A stretch of DNA of 64,000 nucleotides from assembly GCA_047633175.1 (NCBI GenBank), contig JBLIEQ010000007.1:74095-138094 (forward strand), in the 5' to 3' direction. This stretch comes from Motiliproteus sp047633175 (GTDB lineage: Bacteria > Pseudomonadota > Gammaproteobacteria > Pseudomonadales > Balneatricaceae). Made by a program: the position numbers and the translations under genes. The notes under the pieces were generated by a model. That model did not search any database. It was not told the origin of the DNA and saw nothing but the letters and a program-made list of their open reading frames with translations. Of the stretch, positions 16,297 through 25,675 are shown one piece after another (position 1 is the stretch's first letter; each line of letters begins with the position of its first letter).

Positions 16297-18510
16297 ATGA
16301 AGAAGCTGCTGTTACTGACTGCTTTCACTCTGATCTCAGCGCTGTTCTTCCACTACGATCTGCAGCTGTTACTGACCCTAGACGGACTCAAGGGCGGGAT
16401 TGAGGAGTTTCGTGGCTGGCGAGATGCCGCGCCACTGCTGGTGACGGGCGGCTTTTTTGCGGTCTATCTCCTGGTGGCCGCCCTCTCTCTTCCCGGTGCG
16501 GCCATCATGACTCTGGCGGCGGGCGCGCTGTTCGGTCTAGTCTTGGGAACTCTGCTGGCCTCTTTCGCCTCCAGCCTGGGGTCGCTGCTGGCGTTTCTGG
16601 CCTCGCGTTACCTGCTGCGTGACAGCATCCAGGCGCGCTTCGGTCAGCGGCTGAAGGCGTTTAACGAAGGGATAGCCAAGGAGGGCGCGTTCTACCTCTT
16701 TACCCTGCGGCTGGTGCCGGCGGTGCCGTTTTTTGTGATCAACCTGTTGATGGGGCTGACGCCGATTCGGGCCTTCACCTTTTACGCGGTCAGCCAGGTG
16801 GGGATGCTGGTCGGCACGCTGGTCTACGTCAACGCCGGCACCCAACTGGCACAACTGGAGAGCCTGACCGGGATTCTCTCGGTGCCACTGATGTTGTCAT
16901 TGCTGCTGTTAGGCGTGTTTCCGCTGCTGGCGAAAAAACTCCTCGGCATCCTGCAGCGCCGTCGTGTCTATGCCAACTGGCAGCGTCCGCGCCAGTTCGA
17001 CCGTAACCTGGTCGTGATCGGTGCCGGTGCCGGAGGTCTGGTCACCGCCTATATCGCCGCGGCAGTCAAAGCCAAGGTGACCCTGGTCGAGGCGCACAAG
17101 ATGGGCGGCGATTGCCTGAACTTCGGCTGTGTGCCCAGCAAGGCCCTGATCAAGAGCGCCAAACTGGCGCAACAGATGCGCCACGCCGACCGCTACGGCC
17201 TGGATGCGGCGCAGCCATCATTCTCCTTTGCTAAGGTCATGGCACGGGTGCATGACGTGATCCGGGCTATCGAACCCCATGACAGCGTCGAGCGCTTCAC
17301 CGGCCTTGGGGTCGATGTGCAACAAGGCTACGCGAAGATTATCACCCCCTGGGAGGTGGAGATTTCGTACGCCGATGGCAGCACTCAGCGGCTGACCACC
17401 CGCAGCATCGTGATTGCCGCCGGGGCGCGCCCCTTCGTACCGCCACTGCCGGGCCTGGAGGAGGTGGGTTATGTCACCAGCGATACCCTGTGGAATGAGT
17501 TTGCCAAACGCGATAAGGCGCCAGGCCGTCTGTTGGTACTCGGGGGTGGCCCTATCGGTTGCGAGCTGGCCCAGAGCTTTGCACGGCTGGGATCCAGCGT
17601 CACCCAGGTGGAGATGGGACCGCGCATCATGATCCGCGAAGATGAGGAGGTGTCGGCACTGGCGACAGCCACGCTCGAGCAGGATGGCGTTCGGGTCTTA
17701 ACCGGCCACCGTGCGCTGCGCTGTGAGCGTGACGGCGAACAGAAATTTCTGGTGGTCGAGCATCAGGGTGAAACGCAGCGCATCGAGTTTGACGACCTGC
17801 TGTGTGCGGTCGGCAGGGCACCGCGTCTCGAGGGCTACTGGCTGGAGGAGCTGGGAATAGAAACCCAGCGCACCGTCACCACCAACGACTACCTGGAAAC
17901 CCTGTATCCCAATATCTACGCGGCAGGCGATGTGTCCGGGCCGTACCAGTTCACCCACACAGCCGCCCACCAGGCCTGGTTTGCGGCGGTGAATGCCCTA
18001 TTCGGCCAGCTGCGTAAATTCAAGGTCGACTACCGCGTGATCCCCTGGGTCACCTTTATCGATCCTGAGGTCGCGCGGGTCGGGATCAACGAGCAGGAGG
18101 CGATCGAGCAGGGGATCGCCTATGAGGTTACCCGCTATGATCTGGATGATCTGGATCGCGCCATTACCGAAAGCGCGACCCAGGGCTTCGTCAAAGTCCT
18201 GACCGCACCGGGCAAGGACCGCATTCTGGGGGTGACTCTGGTGGGGGCGCATGCCGGAGAGATGCTGCCCGAGTTTGTACTGGCGATGAAGCACGGGCTG
18301 GGATTAAACAAGATACTCGGCACCATTCATGCCTACCCTACCTGGGCCGAGGCCAACAAATATGCCGCAGGGGAATGGAAGCGGGCTCACGCACCGGCCT
18401 GGGTGTTCGGCTTGCTGGAACGCTATCACGCCTGGACACGAGGAACACGCTATGTACCTCAAACCACGGATGACACTCCCAAGGACACGGCCAATGACAC
18501 GCCTAGTTAA
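16297..18510 (+). CDS. TVP38/TMEM64 membrane domain fused to FAD disulfide oxidoreductase
   Basis: Fusion protein of 737 residues. Residues 1-220 are a TVP38/TMEM64 (VTT, DedA-like) domain of about six membrane helices, including ALSLPGAAIMTLAAGALFG and a LRLVPAVPFFVINLLMGLTPI motif. Residues 235-710 form a class I pyridine nucleotide-disulfide oxidoreductase like mercuric or dihydrolipoamide reductases: FAD loop GAGAGG at 242-247, redox pair Cys273 and Cys278 in GGDCLNFGCVPSKAL, NAD(P) loop GGGPIGCELA, AAGDVSGPYQFTH, and C-terminal HAYPTWAE with the catalytic His-Glu pair. No N-terminal heavy-metal domain or C-terminal metal-binding Cys pair is seen, so mercury reduction is not supported. 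A membrane-tethered flavin reductase of unknown substrate is likely. The same fusion is known in other proteobacteria. The next gene overlaps its 3' end. Confidence 0.92.
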   Translation: MKKLLLLTAFTLISALFFHYDLQLLLTLDGLKGGIEEFRGWRDAAPLLVTGGFFAVYLLVAALSLPGAAIMTLAAGALFGLVLGTLLASFASSLGSLLAFLASRYLLRDSIQARFGQRLKAFNEGIAKEGAFYLFTLRLVPAVPFFVINLLMGLTPIRAFTFYAVSQVGMLVGTLVYVNAGTQLAQLESLTGILSVPLMLSLLLLGVFPLLAKKLLGILQRRRVYANWQRPRQFDRNLVVIGAGAGGLVTAYIAAAVKAKVTLVEAHKMGGDCLNFGCVPSKALIKSAKLAQQMRHADRYGLDAAQPSFSFAKVMARVHDVIRAIEPHDSVERFTGLGVDVQQGYAKIITPWEVEISYADGSTQRLTTRSIVIAAGARPFVPPLPGLEEVGYVTSDTLWNEFAKRDKAPGRLLVLGGGPIGCELAQSFARLGSSVTQVEMGPRIMIREDEEVSALATATLEQDGVRVLTGHRALRCERDGEQKFLVVEHQGETQRIEFDDLLCAVGRAPRLEGYWLEELGIETQRTVTTNDYLETLYPNIYAAGDVSGPYQFTHTAAHQAWFAAVNALFGQLRKFKVDYRVIPWVTFIDPEVARVGINEQEAIEQGIAYEVTRYDLDDLDRAITESATQGFVKVLTAPGKDRILGVTLVGAHAGEMLPEFVLAMKHGLGLNKILGTIHAYPTWAEANKYAAGEWKRAHAPAWVFGLLERYHAWTRGTRYVPQTTDDTPKDTANDTPS

Positions 18511-19330
18511 GCTACAGAAACTACAGAAACTGCTGATATTGCTAACGCTGAGTCTGCTGTCAGCCCAATCCAGCTGGGCAGCGGCGATTGAGCATGGGGG
18601 TTGGGATCGGCTGTTAAAGGCGAACGTACGGGTCATCGATGGCGGTCAGGCGACGCAGCTCGATTATGCCGGTATGGCGCAGCAACACGCGCCTCTGAAC
18701 GCCTATCTGCAACGGTTATCAAAGGTATCCCGCGCGGAGTTCGATCAGTGGCCGCATCCCGAGCAGCTGGCGTTCCTGATCAACGCCTATAACGCCTGGA
18801 CGGTCGAGTTGATCCTGCGTGCCTGGCCCGATATCGAGTCGATCAAGGAGCAGGGCAGCCTGTTCAGCTCGCCCTGGAGCAAGGCCTTTATCCCGTTGTT
18901 GGGGGAGACGCTTTCCTTGGATGAGGTTGAGCACAACTTGATTCGGGGATCGGGCCGCTACCAGGAACCGCGCATCCATTTCGCGGTCAATTGCGCCAGC
19001 ATCGGTTGCCCGGCGCTCCGGGCCGAGGCCTATCGAGGGGCAACGCTGGACGCCCAGCTGGAGGCGCAGACACGGCTGTTTTTGGCCGATCGCAGCCGTA
19101 ACCGGCTGCGCGACGGCGAGCTGCAGCTCTCTGCCATCTTCGACTGGTATGGCGAGGATTTTGCCAGCGGCTGGCAGGGTACCGCGTCCCTGGCCCAGTT
19201 TCTGGGGCGCTACGCCGATGCGCTGGGGTTAAGCGCGTTCGAACAGCAGCAGTTGCTGGCCGGGCAGTTGGACGTGGCGTTTCTTGACTACGACTGGCGC
19301 CTGAATGCCACCGTTCGAGCGGTGAATTAG
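18494..19330 (+). CDS. DUF547 exported protein
   Basis: Protein of 278 residues from ATG 18494, which has AAGGA 8 bases upstream and starts a good signal peptide (basic start, LLILLTLSLLSAQSSWA). ATG 18452, also with AGGA, would add 14 residues; the frame extends further upstream but would hide the signal. The DUF547 hallmarks are present: QLAFLINAYNAWTVELIL near residue 87 and HFAVNCASIGCPALRAEAY near 160, with conserved Asn, Cys and His residues. The biochemical function of the family is not known to me. It overlaps the end of the TVP38-oxidoreductase gene by 17 bases, so the two are translationally linked and may share a redox or envelope role. Confidence 0.85.
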   Translation: MTRLVKLQKLQKLLILLTLSLLSAQSSWAAAIEHGGWDRLLKANVRVIDGGQATQLDYAGMAQQHAPLNAYLQRLSKVSRAEFDQWPHPEQLAFLINAYNAWTVELILRAWPDIESIKEQGSLFSSPWSKAFIPLLGETLSLDEVEHNLIRGSGRYQEPRIHFAVNCASIGCPALRAEAYRGATLDAQLEAQTRLFLADRSRNRLRDGELQLSAIFDWYGEDFASGWQGTASLAQFLGRYADALGLSAFEQQQLLAGQLDVAFLDYDWRLNATVRAVN

Positions 19331-19409
19331 GCTGCCCCATCACCCTGTTGGCCTGGACGATGGCAGGCCATTACGTTTTCCTGTCCCTGTCCCTGTACCT
19401 TGTACAAGG

Positions 19410-21539
19410 TTAGCGCTCAGGCGCTAAATCACCCAGGGCATCAAATAACGGCCCCAGATGGGCTTCATAGGAGCGCCAGCGCTCCACCGAGGTCTTGTAG
19501 ATGGGTTGCCTTACCTGCGTGATACTGGCTGTGCGGATATTGCGTTTGGTATTATGGAAGTCTAAACAGGCCTCGTTCCATTCTAAACCACAATACTCGA
19601 GTAATGCCCTGGCCTGGTTCTCGGTGTCAGCTACCAGGTCCTCATACTGGATGTCATAGAAACTACCCTCGGGCAATACCGCATGCCAATGCGCCATTAG
19701 CGCATGATAATTGCGATAGTAACGGCCTATTTCAGCCAGATCATAGCTTTGGTACTGACTCTTATTAAATAGCTTCGAGAAGCCTGATAAACAGGTATCG
19801 ATGGGGCTGCGTTTGACATGCACGATCTTGGCATGGGGCAGCAGCAGATGAATCAAGCCGAGCGCATTAAAGTTGGCCGGCATCTTATCGGTAATATGGA
19901 TGGCGTCAGGATGACGTTGTAGCAAGCCTTTAACGTATTTCTCACCCAGAGTTTTAAACTGTGTATGACTGAACCCGGTTAATACCTCAGGGTAGCCCGA
20001 GGTTTCCCAATCATTCGGCTGGTTAGCTAATTGCAGCAAGTCCGGTAGTTCACCCGCACCCTGGACATCAGGGTGGCTGGCGAGAATTTGTTCGGTCAGG
20101 GTCGTGCCTGAGCGGGGCATGCCGAGTACAAAAATAGGCACTGCAGATGAACAGCCCTCACCCCGAAAAGCCTCAAGCGCTTCTTTGGAGAAAAACTCCT
20201 TGATCTTGCTAATCGCCTTGTCATTATTTTCGGGACTGTATTGCACGCGTTTTCTTTTTAAGCGGCAACCTTGCAGATAATGCTTAAAGGCTAAATCATA
20301 CTGCTTGGTATCGTCATAACTTTTTCCCAGAGCAAAGTGCAGGGGTAAGGCTTTGGTTTCCATCATGCTGTCGAGTTCTTTAGCCTGTTGAATAAGGGCC
20401 TTGAAGTTGTTGTCGCCTTTCTTGACTTTCTTGACCTGCGCTAAGGACAAGCGGGCACCCAAATTAGTGTCATCCAAACTCAGCGCATGGCTGAAGCAGG
20501 CTTCGGCGTCGGAGATCTCCCCTTGTTCCATAAACAGATGGCCTTTACCCAAATAAGCGGTAATCAACTCTGGATCCAGCGCCAACGCCTCGGAATAGGC
20601 CTGCGCTGCCTTATCGGGGAACCCTGACTCAGAATAGATGCCGCCCGATAAGCTCAGTGCCGAGGCCTTGTCAGGGGCTATGGTCAGGGCTTTATCGATC
20701 ATTTCACGGGCCTGGGGCAAGGCTTTTTGTTCTTGATGCAGGGTCGCTAAGCCCTGATAGGCTTCGGCGTAGTTAGGATTGATGGCCAGGGCTTTTTTAA
20801 AGCCTATCTCGGCTTTATTGAGCTGCTCTAAGCTTAGAAAGGCCGTGGCGATATTACAATGAGCCTCGGCATAATTCGGGTTGAGTTGAATGGCACGCAA
20901 TAATATCTCTATCGCCTGCTCAGGCTGTTCTGCTTCGGTCAGGGTCGCTCCGAGATTATTGATAGATTCCAGGTGATCCGGTGTGATAGCCAGCGCCTTG
21001 CGATAAGTGGCTATCGCGGTCTCCTTATCCTTTAGTTCACGCGCAATGCTGCCGGTATTATTAATGGCGGAGAGCAATTGCGGATTAATCGCTAAGGCGC
21101 GCTGTTGGCATGCCGAGGCTTTATCCAGCTCTTTATGGTCGTAATAGGCGATCCCTAAATTACTCTGGGCCGTCGCGGAACCCGGTTCCAGCGCGACGGC
21201 CTGCTCTCCATAACGAATAGCCTCCTCGAGTCTCTCCAACTTGCGACACATCTCACCGATATTGGAATGAAACTGAGCTTCCCCGGGTTTATTGGCGATG
21301 GCCTGAGCGATGATATTGATCGCCTTTGCAGTATTCCCCGCCTGATGAGTAACAACCCCCAATAAATGTAAGGCCTGAGCATGCTGAGGCGCCGCCTGTA
21401 AGATAAGGGTTAGCAAGTTCTCGGCTTGTGGGAGCCGGCCCTGAGACTGATGCTGGAAAGCAAGCTGCATGGCCTCAGGTAATGTCATTTGTTGACCTGA
21501 GGACGTCTTATCGGCTGAAAAAGGCGGTGTCGATGGCAT
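19410..21539 (-). CDS. TPR-repeat sulfotransferase
   Basis: Protein of 709 residues. Residues 20-430 form about eleven tetratricopeptide repeats of 34 residues (units such as AIATYRKALAITPDHLESINNLG). Residues 465-705 form a P-loop sulfotransferase domain with the PAPS 5'-phosphate loop GMPRSGTT at 473-480 and a 3'-phosphate region near the VHVKRSPIDTCLSGFS segment. Such TPR-sulfotransferases are widespread in marine bacteria; they resemble tyrosylprotein sulfotransferases, and the acceptor is rarely known. No signal peptide is seen. It stands alone, divergent from the autotransporter gene with 155 bp between them. Codon use is less GC-rich than in the housekeeping block. The acceptor may be a peptide or a glycan; that is not decidable here. 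Confidence 0.92.
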   Translation of the reverse strand: MPSTPPFSADKTSSGQQMTLPEAMQLAFQHQSQGRLPQAENLLTLILQAAPQHAQALHLLGVVTHQAGNTAKAINIIAQAIANKPGEAQFHSNIGEMCRKLERLEEAIRYGEQAVALEPGSATAQSNLGIAYYDHKELDKASACQQRALAINPQLLSAINNTGSIARELKDKETAIATYRKALAITPDHLESINNLGATLTEAEQPEQAIEILLRAIQLNPNYAEAHCNIATAFLSLEQLNKAEIGFKKALAINPNYAEAYQGLATLHQEQKALPQAREMIDKALTIAPDKASALSLSGGIYSESGFPDKAAQAYSEALALDPELITAYLGKGHLFMEQGEISDAEACFSHALSLDDTNLGARLSLAQVKKVKKGDNNFKALIQQAKELDSMMETKALPLHFALGKSYDDTKQYDLAFKHYLQGCRLKRKRVQYSPENNDKAISKIKEFFSKEALEAFRGEGCSSAVPIFVLGMPRSGTTLTEQILASHPDVQGAGELPDLLQLANQPNDWETSGYPEVLTGFSHTQFKTLGEKYVKGLLQRHPDAIHITDKMPANFNALGLIHLLLPHAKIVHVKRSPIDTCLSGFSKLFNKSQYQSYDLAEIGRYYRNYHALMAHWHAVLPEGSFYDIQYEDLVADTENQARALLEYCGLEWNEACLDFHNTKRNIRTASITQVRQPIYKTSVERWRSYEAHLGPLFDALGDLAPER

Positions 21540-21694
21540 GGGAAGTCTCAGATTACGATGGCGGCTTAGGGTTGATGTTTTAAATTAGTACCTCCTAATT
21601 CATTGAGAATAAAGATATGTACTCCTGTCTGTGGCAACGGTAAGATCAAAGATCTTCCTAGTTGTAACTATGCAAATAGTATCAGGGATATAAA

Positions 21695-24523
21695 ATGAAA
21701 ACCGTCTTTAAGCGCAAGACCCTCCATATAGCTATGAGCGCCGCATTGCTGTCGTTGACAAGCCTGCCCAGCTTGGTTCAGGCGGACCCTTTGGCAACGT
21801 ACAGCCTGGGAGGTGTTGATGGCGCACCTGGTGCTACTAGCCTCAGCCTTACAAGCGGATCGGCTGTGAATAATCTTGTGATTCTGCAAGATATGACGAT
21901 GGTCAACAACGCCGGCACTATTGAAACCACGGATCCCGCTAATGCGGCCTTGGTCATTAATTTAGGAGCAAGTGTTACCACTCTGACTAATACGGGCACT
22001 ATCCAAAATCATCACACGGATGCTGGTAGCACCCAAATAGCCCTGTATGTTGCTGGCGATATAGTAGCAGGCACTTCGATCATCAATGAGGGCATTATCA
22101 GCGCCTCAGGCGAATCTAGCTCTGTTACCGTTAGAGGTATTTATGTCAGCGCTGATGTGGCGGGTACTGTCACTAATAATGGCGATGTCATAGTACGTGC
22201 CATCACTACCGATTCTGATGCACAAGCCATCGGTATCTATGCGAGTTCAGTCTCCGGGGCTATTAATAATAATGGAGACATTATTGTTGAGGCGGAATCA
22301 TCCAATAGTAGTGTAGATGCCGCCACAGGAATTTATGTTAACTCAGGTGTCAGTCAGTCAGGCTCAATTATAAACTCAGGTTTGATCTCTGTCGATATTT
22401 CTGCGGATTCTGAGGGCGAGGGAGCAGGGATCTATGTCGGCGGTGACATGGCGGGTGAACTTCGCAACGAAGGCTTTATTACCCTGACGTCAACGGTCGA
22501 TTTCACTAGTCAAACCTCTTTTTTTGGTATCAGTGTAGATACCCTGTCCGGAACGCTGACAAATACCAGCGCAGGAACTATAGAAGTATCACACGCCGCA
22601 ATTGGAGCCGACACTGAAGCCAGTCATTCTGGCGTAGTTGGTATTGACATAGGTACGTTAACGGGAACGCTAGACAATCAGGGCAGCATTGAAGTCACAG
22701 GTTCAGGTACTGACGGATGGGTATACGCCTACGGTATGAGTGTAGGTACCTTGGAAGGGACCGGGGAGATAAATAATAGTGGTGATATTGTCGTTGCTGG
22801 TGAGAGCAACGTGAGGGCTTACGGTGTAGATATTGGTACGCTGGATGGGCAGTTTAATAATAGCGGTACTATTGTCGCCACGGGTATAAGCAACGCCAAG
22901 GCTTACGGTGTAAAAATCAGTTCGCTAGATGGGGGCTTTAATAATAGCGGTACAATTAGAGCGATTGATGAGAGGGAGTATGATTTAGCCATAGGTATCT
23001 ATGGCGGTACAGGTGACTTTAATAACCTATACGGTGGTCTGATTGAGGGTGATATTGATATAGGTGGGGGTGTGGCCGTTACGAATGCCGGAACGTTGTT
23101 CTTGCCCTCGATCCATCAGGGTGAGATAGCAGGCGATTATAGCCAAACCGCTACGGGCACCCTGCGCATCGGCGCAGTGAGTGACATTCTGTATGGTTCC
23201 CTTGTCGTCGGGGGCACCGCAAACTTCGCAGAGGGTACCACGATCGATGTGGATGTGGCAGGCATCAACAGCTTAGACGTTGATTCTGAATTGCTTGCTG
23301 TGATCAGTGCTGGCGTGCTGGAGGCTACAACCTTTACCGTCACCGATAACAGTGCGCTATTGAATTTTAGCGCCCTGATTGACCTTGATGCAGATACGGT
23401 AGCGTTACAAGCAGAAAAGGGTCAAACAATCGTTGAGGCGATAAGGATAGCCGGCAAACCGTCAACCCAGGGAGCGGCAGCCGTTTTTGATACCGCACCT
23501 TCTGGTCTTGCGGCAGCCACTGCTGAGTTAAACCTGCTGGCTACGGAGCAAGAGGTTGCCAATGCCGTTGAAACAACCGTGCCAGGCATCACGGGGGGTG
23601 TTGCGCAGTTAACAGGTTTTACCTCGGCTGCCGTGACCCGGGTTGTTGCGTCGCGCCAGGCCTCGGCAAGAGGCTTAGCATCGGGTGACGGCTTTCTGAC
23701 GGACCGTCATCTGTGGTTTAAACCCTTCGGTAGCTGGACGGATCAGGATGAGCGTCAGGGTGTCACGGGGTATGACATTAATAGCTATGGTTTAGCCTTC
23801 GGTGCCGATGGCGATATCTCATCGATGTGGAATGTCGGTTTTGCCTTAGCCTATATCAACAGCGCCGTAGAGAGTAATCTCAGTGCCGGTAGGCATGATA
23901 TAGCTATGGATACCTACGAGGCCAAGGTGTATGCCACCGCCAGCCTGGATGAGGTTACCGCCGTTAATCTGCAGGCGGGTGTGGGTGCCTCGGCTTACGA
24001 CAGCAGGCGTCTCGTCTATACGGGCGATGTTGCTGCGGCCAAGTATGACAGCTGGAATGCACAGCTCAGTGCAGCCTTAGAGCGTAGTTTTCAGTCGGGT
24101 GAAAAAACCCTGCTGACGCCCTATGTGCATGCCGATTATAGTTACGTGGATGTCGAAAGTTACACCGAGACAGGCGCAGGGGCATTGAATCTTAATGTCG
24201 CTGCTGACAACGCTGCCAGCTTGATTTTCGGAGCGGGTGTTAAGACAAATCATGCAGTATCCGATGAACTCGTGCTGATGGCGGATGCTGGCGTGGGTTA
24301 CGATGTGCTGACGGAGTCTTCAAACTTAACCTCTTCCTTTACAGGCGGTGGTGCCAACTTTACGACGGCAGGCATTAAACCTGATGAGTGGGTTTATAAC
24401 GCTAGTGTGGGTGCTGCTTATAATCTGGAAAATGGCACTGAAGTCTCTGCAAACTATACGCTTAATGCACGTGAGGATTACACCGATCAAGCGGTCAGTG
24501 TTAATGTTAGAACGCTGTTTTAG
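21695..24523 (+). CDS. Autotransporter (type Va) with beta-helical passenger
   Basis: Outer-membrane autotransporter of 942 residues. Signal peptide at 1-31 (MSAALLSLTSLPSLVQA, cleavage before DP). The passenger at about 32-600 is built from repeats of the type (L)NN(S/N)G(T/D)I..., about 30-45 residues each, as in right-handed beta-helices (QFNNSGTIVATG, GFNNSGTIRAI). The C-terminal barrel at about 670-942 starts at LWFKPFGSW and ends in the outer-membrane signature VNVRTLF with terminal Phe. No serine-protease or lipase motif was seen in the passenger, so adhesion or aggregation is more likely than enzymatic activity. A strong terminator follows, then an IalB-family gene in the same direction. 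Confidence 0.92.
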   Translation: MKTVFKRKTLHIAMSAALLSLTSLPSLVQADPLATYSLGGVDGAPGATSLSLTSGSAVNNLVILQDMTMVNNAGTIETTDPANAALVINLGASVTTLTNTGTIQNHHTDAGSTQIALYVAGDIVAGTSIINEGIISASGESSSVTVRGIYVSADVAGTVTNNGDVIVRAITTDSDAQAIGIYASSVSGAINNNGDIIVEAESSNSSVDAATGIYVNSGVSQSGSIINSGLISVDISADSEGEGAGIYVGGDMAGELRNEGFITLTSTVDFTSQTSFFGISVDTLSGTLTNTSAGTIEVSHAAIGADTEASHSGVVGIDIGTLTGTLDNQGSIEVTGSGTDGWVYAYGMSVGTLEGTGEINNSGDIVVAGESNVRAYGVDIGTLDGQFNNSGTIVATGISNAKAYGVKISSLDGGFNNSGTIRAIDEREYDLAIGIYGGTGDFNNLYGGLIEGDIDIGGGVAVTNAGTLFLPSIHQGEIAGDYSQTATGTLRIGAVSDILYGSLVVGGTANFAEGTTIDVDVAGINSLDVDSELLAVISAGVLEATTFTVTDNSALLNFSALIDLDADTVALQAEKGQTIVEAIRIAGKPSTQGAAAVFDTAPSGLAAATAELNLLATEQEVANAVETTVPGITGGVAQLTGFTSAAVTRVVASRQASARGLASGDGFLTDRHLWFKPFGSWTDQDERQGVTGYDINSYGLAFGADGDISSMWNVGFALAYINSAVESNLSAGRHDIAMDTYEAKVYATASLDEVTAVNLQAGVGASAYDSRRLVYTGDVAAAKYDSWNAQLSAALERSFQSGEKTLLTPYVHADYSYVDVESYTETGAGALNLNVAADNAASLIFGAGVKTNHAVSDELVLMADAGVGYDVLTESSNLTSSFTGGGANFTTAGIKPDEWVYNASVGAAYNLENGTEVSANYTLNAREDYTDQAVSVNVRTLF

Positions 24524-24543
24524 GCTCAGTCGTCCTAAGCAAT

Positions 24544-24568
24544 AAAAGCACCTGCGGGTGCTTTTTAT
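24544..24568 (+). terminator. Intrinsic terminator after autotransporter gene
   Basis: AAAGCACC-TGC-GGGTGCTTT with a following T-run (CTTTTTATTT). Stem of about 8 bp and 3-base loop, 20 bases past the stop codon. A standard Rho-independent terminator. Confidence 0.85.
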
Positions 24569-24600
24569 TTAACTTATTTTCTAATATAGATGGAAAATAT

Positions 24601-25089
24601 ATGAAGCGTCTTTTTATTATTATCAGCCTGAGTTTTCTATTACCCTGCGCGACTGCTTTTGCTGCTGCTAATTCAGGTGATAAGTTTGGTGACTGGTTGT
24701 TTGAGTGCCAGGCATTGGCCGCCAATAAGACCAACTGCGTGCTCTCTCAAACATTGATAAATAATGAAAGTAAGCAGCGCGTGCTGCGGTTAGCGATTAG
24801 TAATTCTAAGGATGGTACGGGATTAAGGTTGGTTTCTATTATGCCGTTAGGGATCTATCTGCCTGCTGGAGTGACTGTCAATACTGAAAGGGGTGTGGCC
24901 ATACCCATGATGTTAAAATCCTGTACTCAGCAGGGCTGTATAGCCACCTCGGTCCTGACAGCTGAAAACATAGAGGCAATACAATCTGAAAAGGAGCTGA
25001 GTGTTGTCTTTTCAGTGAATAAGAATACCCCGGTAAAGCTTTCCATCTCATTAAAGGGGACCCGTGCGGGGTTGAAAGAGATTAAATAA
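24601..25089 (+). CDS. Invasion-associated locus B (IalB) family protein
   Basis: Exported protein of 162 residues. A signal peptide is clear (MKRLFIIISLSFLLPCATAFAAA). The mature part follows the IalB pattern: FGDWLFECQ near residue 30, a cysteine in NCVLSQ, the LVSIMPLGIYLPAGV block, a second cysteine pair in SCTQQGCIATSVL and a VVFSVN strand near the end. The four cysteines probably form two disulfides in the periplasm. The family was named from Bartonella, but members occur in many non-pathogens and the molecular role is not settled. It lies 77 bp beyond the autotransporter stop, after a terminator, so it is probably separately or only partly co-expressed. Confidence 0.88.
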   Translation: MKRLFIIISLSFLLPCATAFAAANSGDKFGDWLFECQALAANKTNCVLSQTLINNESKQRVLRLAISNSKDGTGLRLVSIMPLGIYLPAGVTVNTERGVAIPMMLKSCTQQGCIATSVLTAENIEAIQSEKELSVVFSVNKNTPVKLSISLKGTRAGLKEIK

Positions 25090-25283
25090 ATCTTATTAAA
25101 CGTTTTTTCAGATCCAGTCTCTGTTTATTATATCAATCTTATTGATGGTTTTTCGGGTAGCTGTGTTTGGCTGTGTAACGGTGCCATCATTATAGCACTC
25201 AGTGGCGAGTGTGAGACTCTGGGCCCTATGTGAGTTGCGCTAGAAGGGCTAGGATGCAGTCAGTTTGATAAGGCGACATCATC

Positions 25284-25675
25284 ATGGAAGATTTTTTATC
25301 GCAGCGGCCTTCTGCGACCCTGTGTGGCTACCGGTCCACCGTTGCGGCTATCACCGTCTTGCTTTTAGCTGTTGGCAGCCCTCGCGTGTCCGCCGAAATC
25401 TTGGTCTGCTCAAACCCGCTGCTGTCAGTGGATACCTCAGAACCGGGTCTGGCCGCACATACCTGCACCCTGGCGACTGCCGCCGCCGAACGTTTAGCTG
25501 CCTGCCATCTTCCCCAGCGAGCTGCGGTAAGGCTGCATATCGTTGATCGCATTATCCATTCGGGCATCTCGATCTTGGGCATTTACAGGCGTGGAGATCG
25601 AGTATTGGAGGTCACGTCACCTGCGCATCTTGCGACGCTACCAGGCCCGGATCATCTCTATTCACGGATACTGAT
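25284..25675 (+). pseudogene. Truncated secreted protein gene abutting rarD
   Basis: The N-terminal part looks like a real exported protein: signal-like TVAAITVLLLAVGSPRVSA, then EILVCSNPLL, HTCTLATAAAERLAACHLP, VRLHIVDR and SILGIYRRGDRVLEVTSP, with paired cysteines. From about residue 125 the frame continues as antisense of the rarD 3' end until 25784, which is not protein-like. The gene therefore seems cut near 25650 by a rearrangement next to rarD, or it ends in a fortuitous frame. The N-terminal pattern recalls small secreted proteins that continue into a zinc-protease-like motif, which would be missing here; that resemblance is from memory and weak. End coordinate approximate. Confidence 0.4.

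Noticed and set aside
16297..18510. Mercuric reductase
   Set aside because: No N-terminal metal-binding domain and no C-terminal cysteine pair; only the general disulfide-reductase core is shared.
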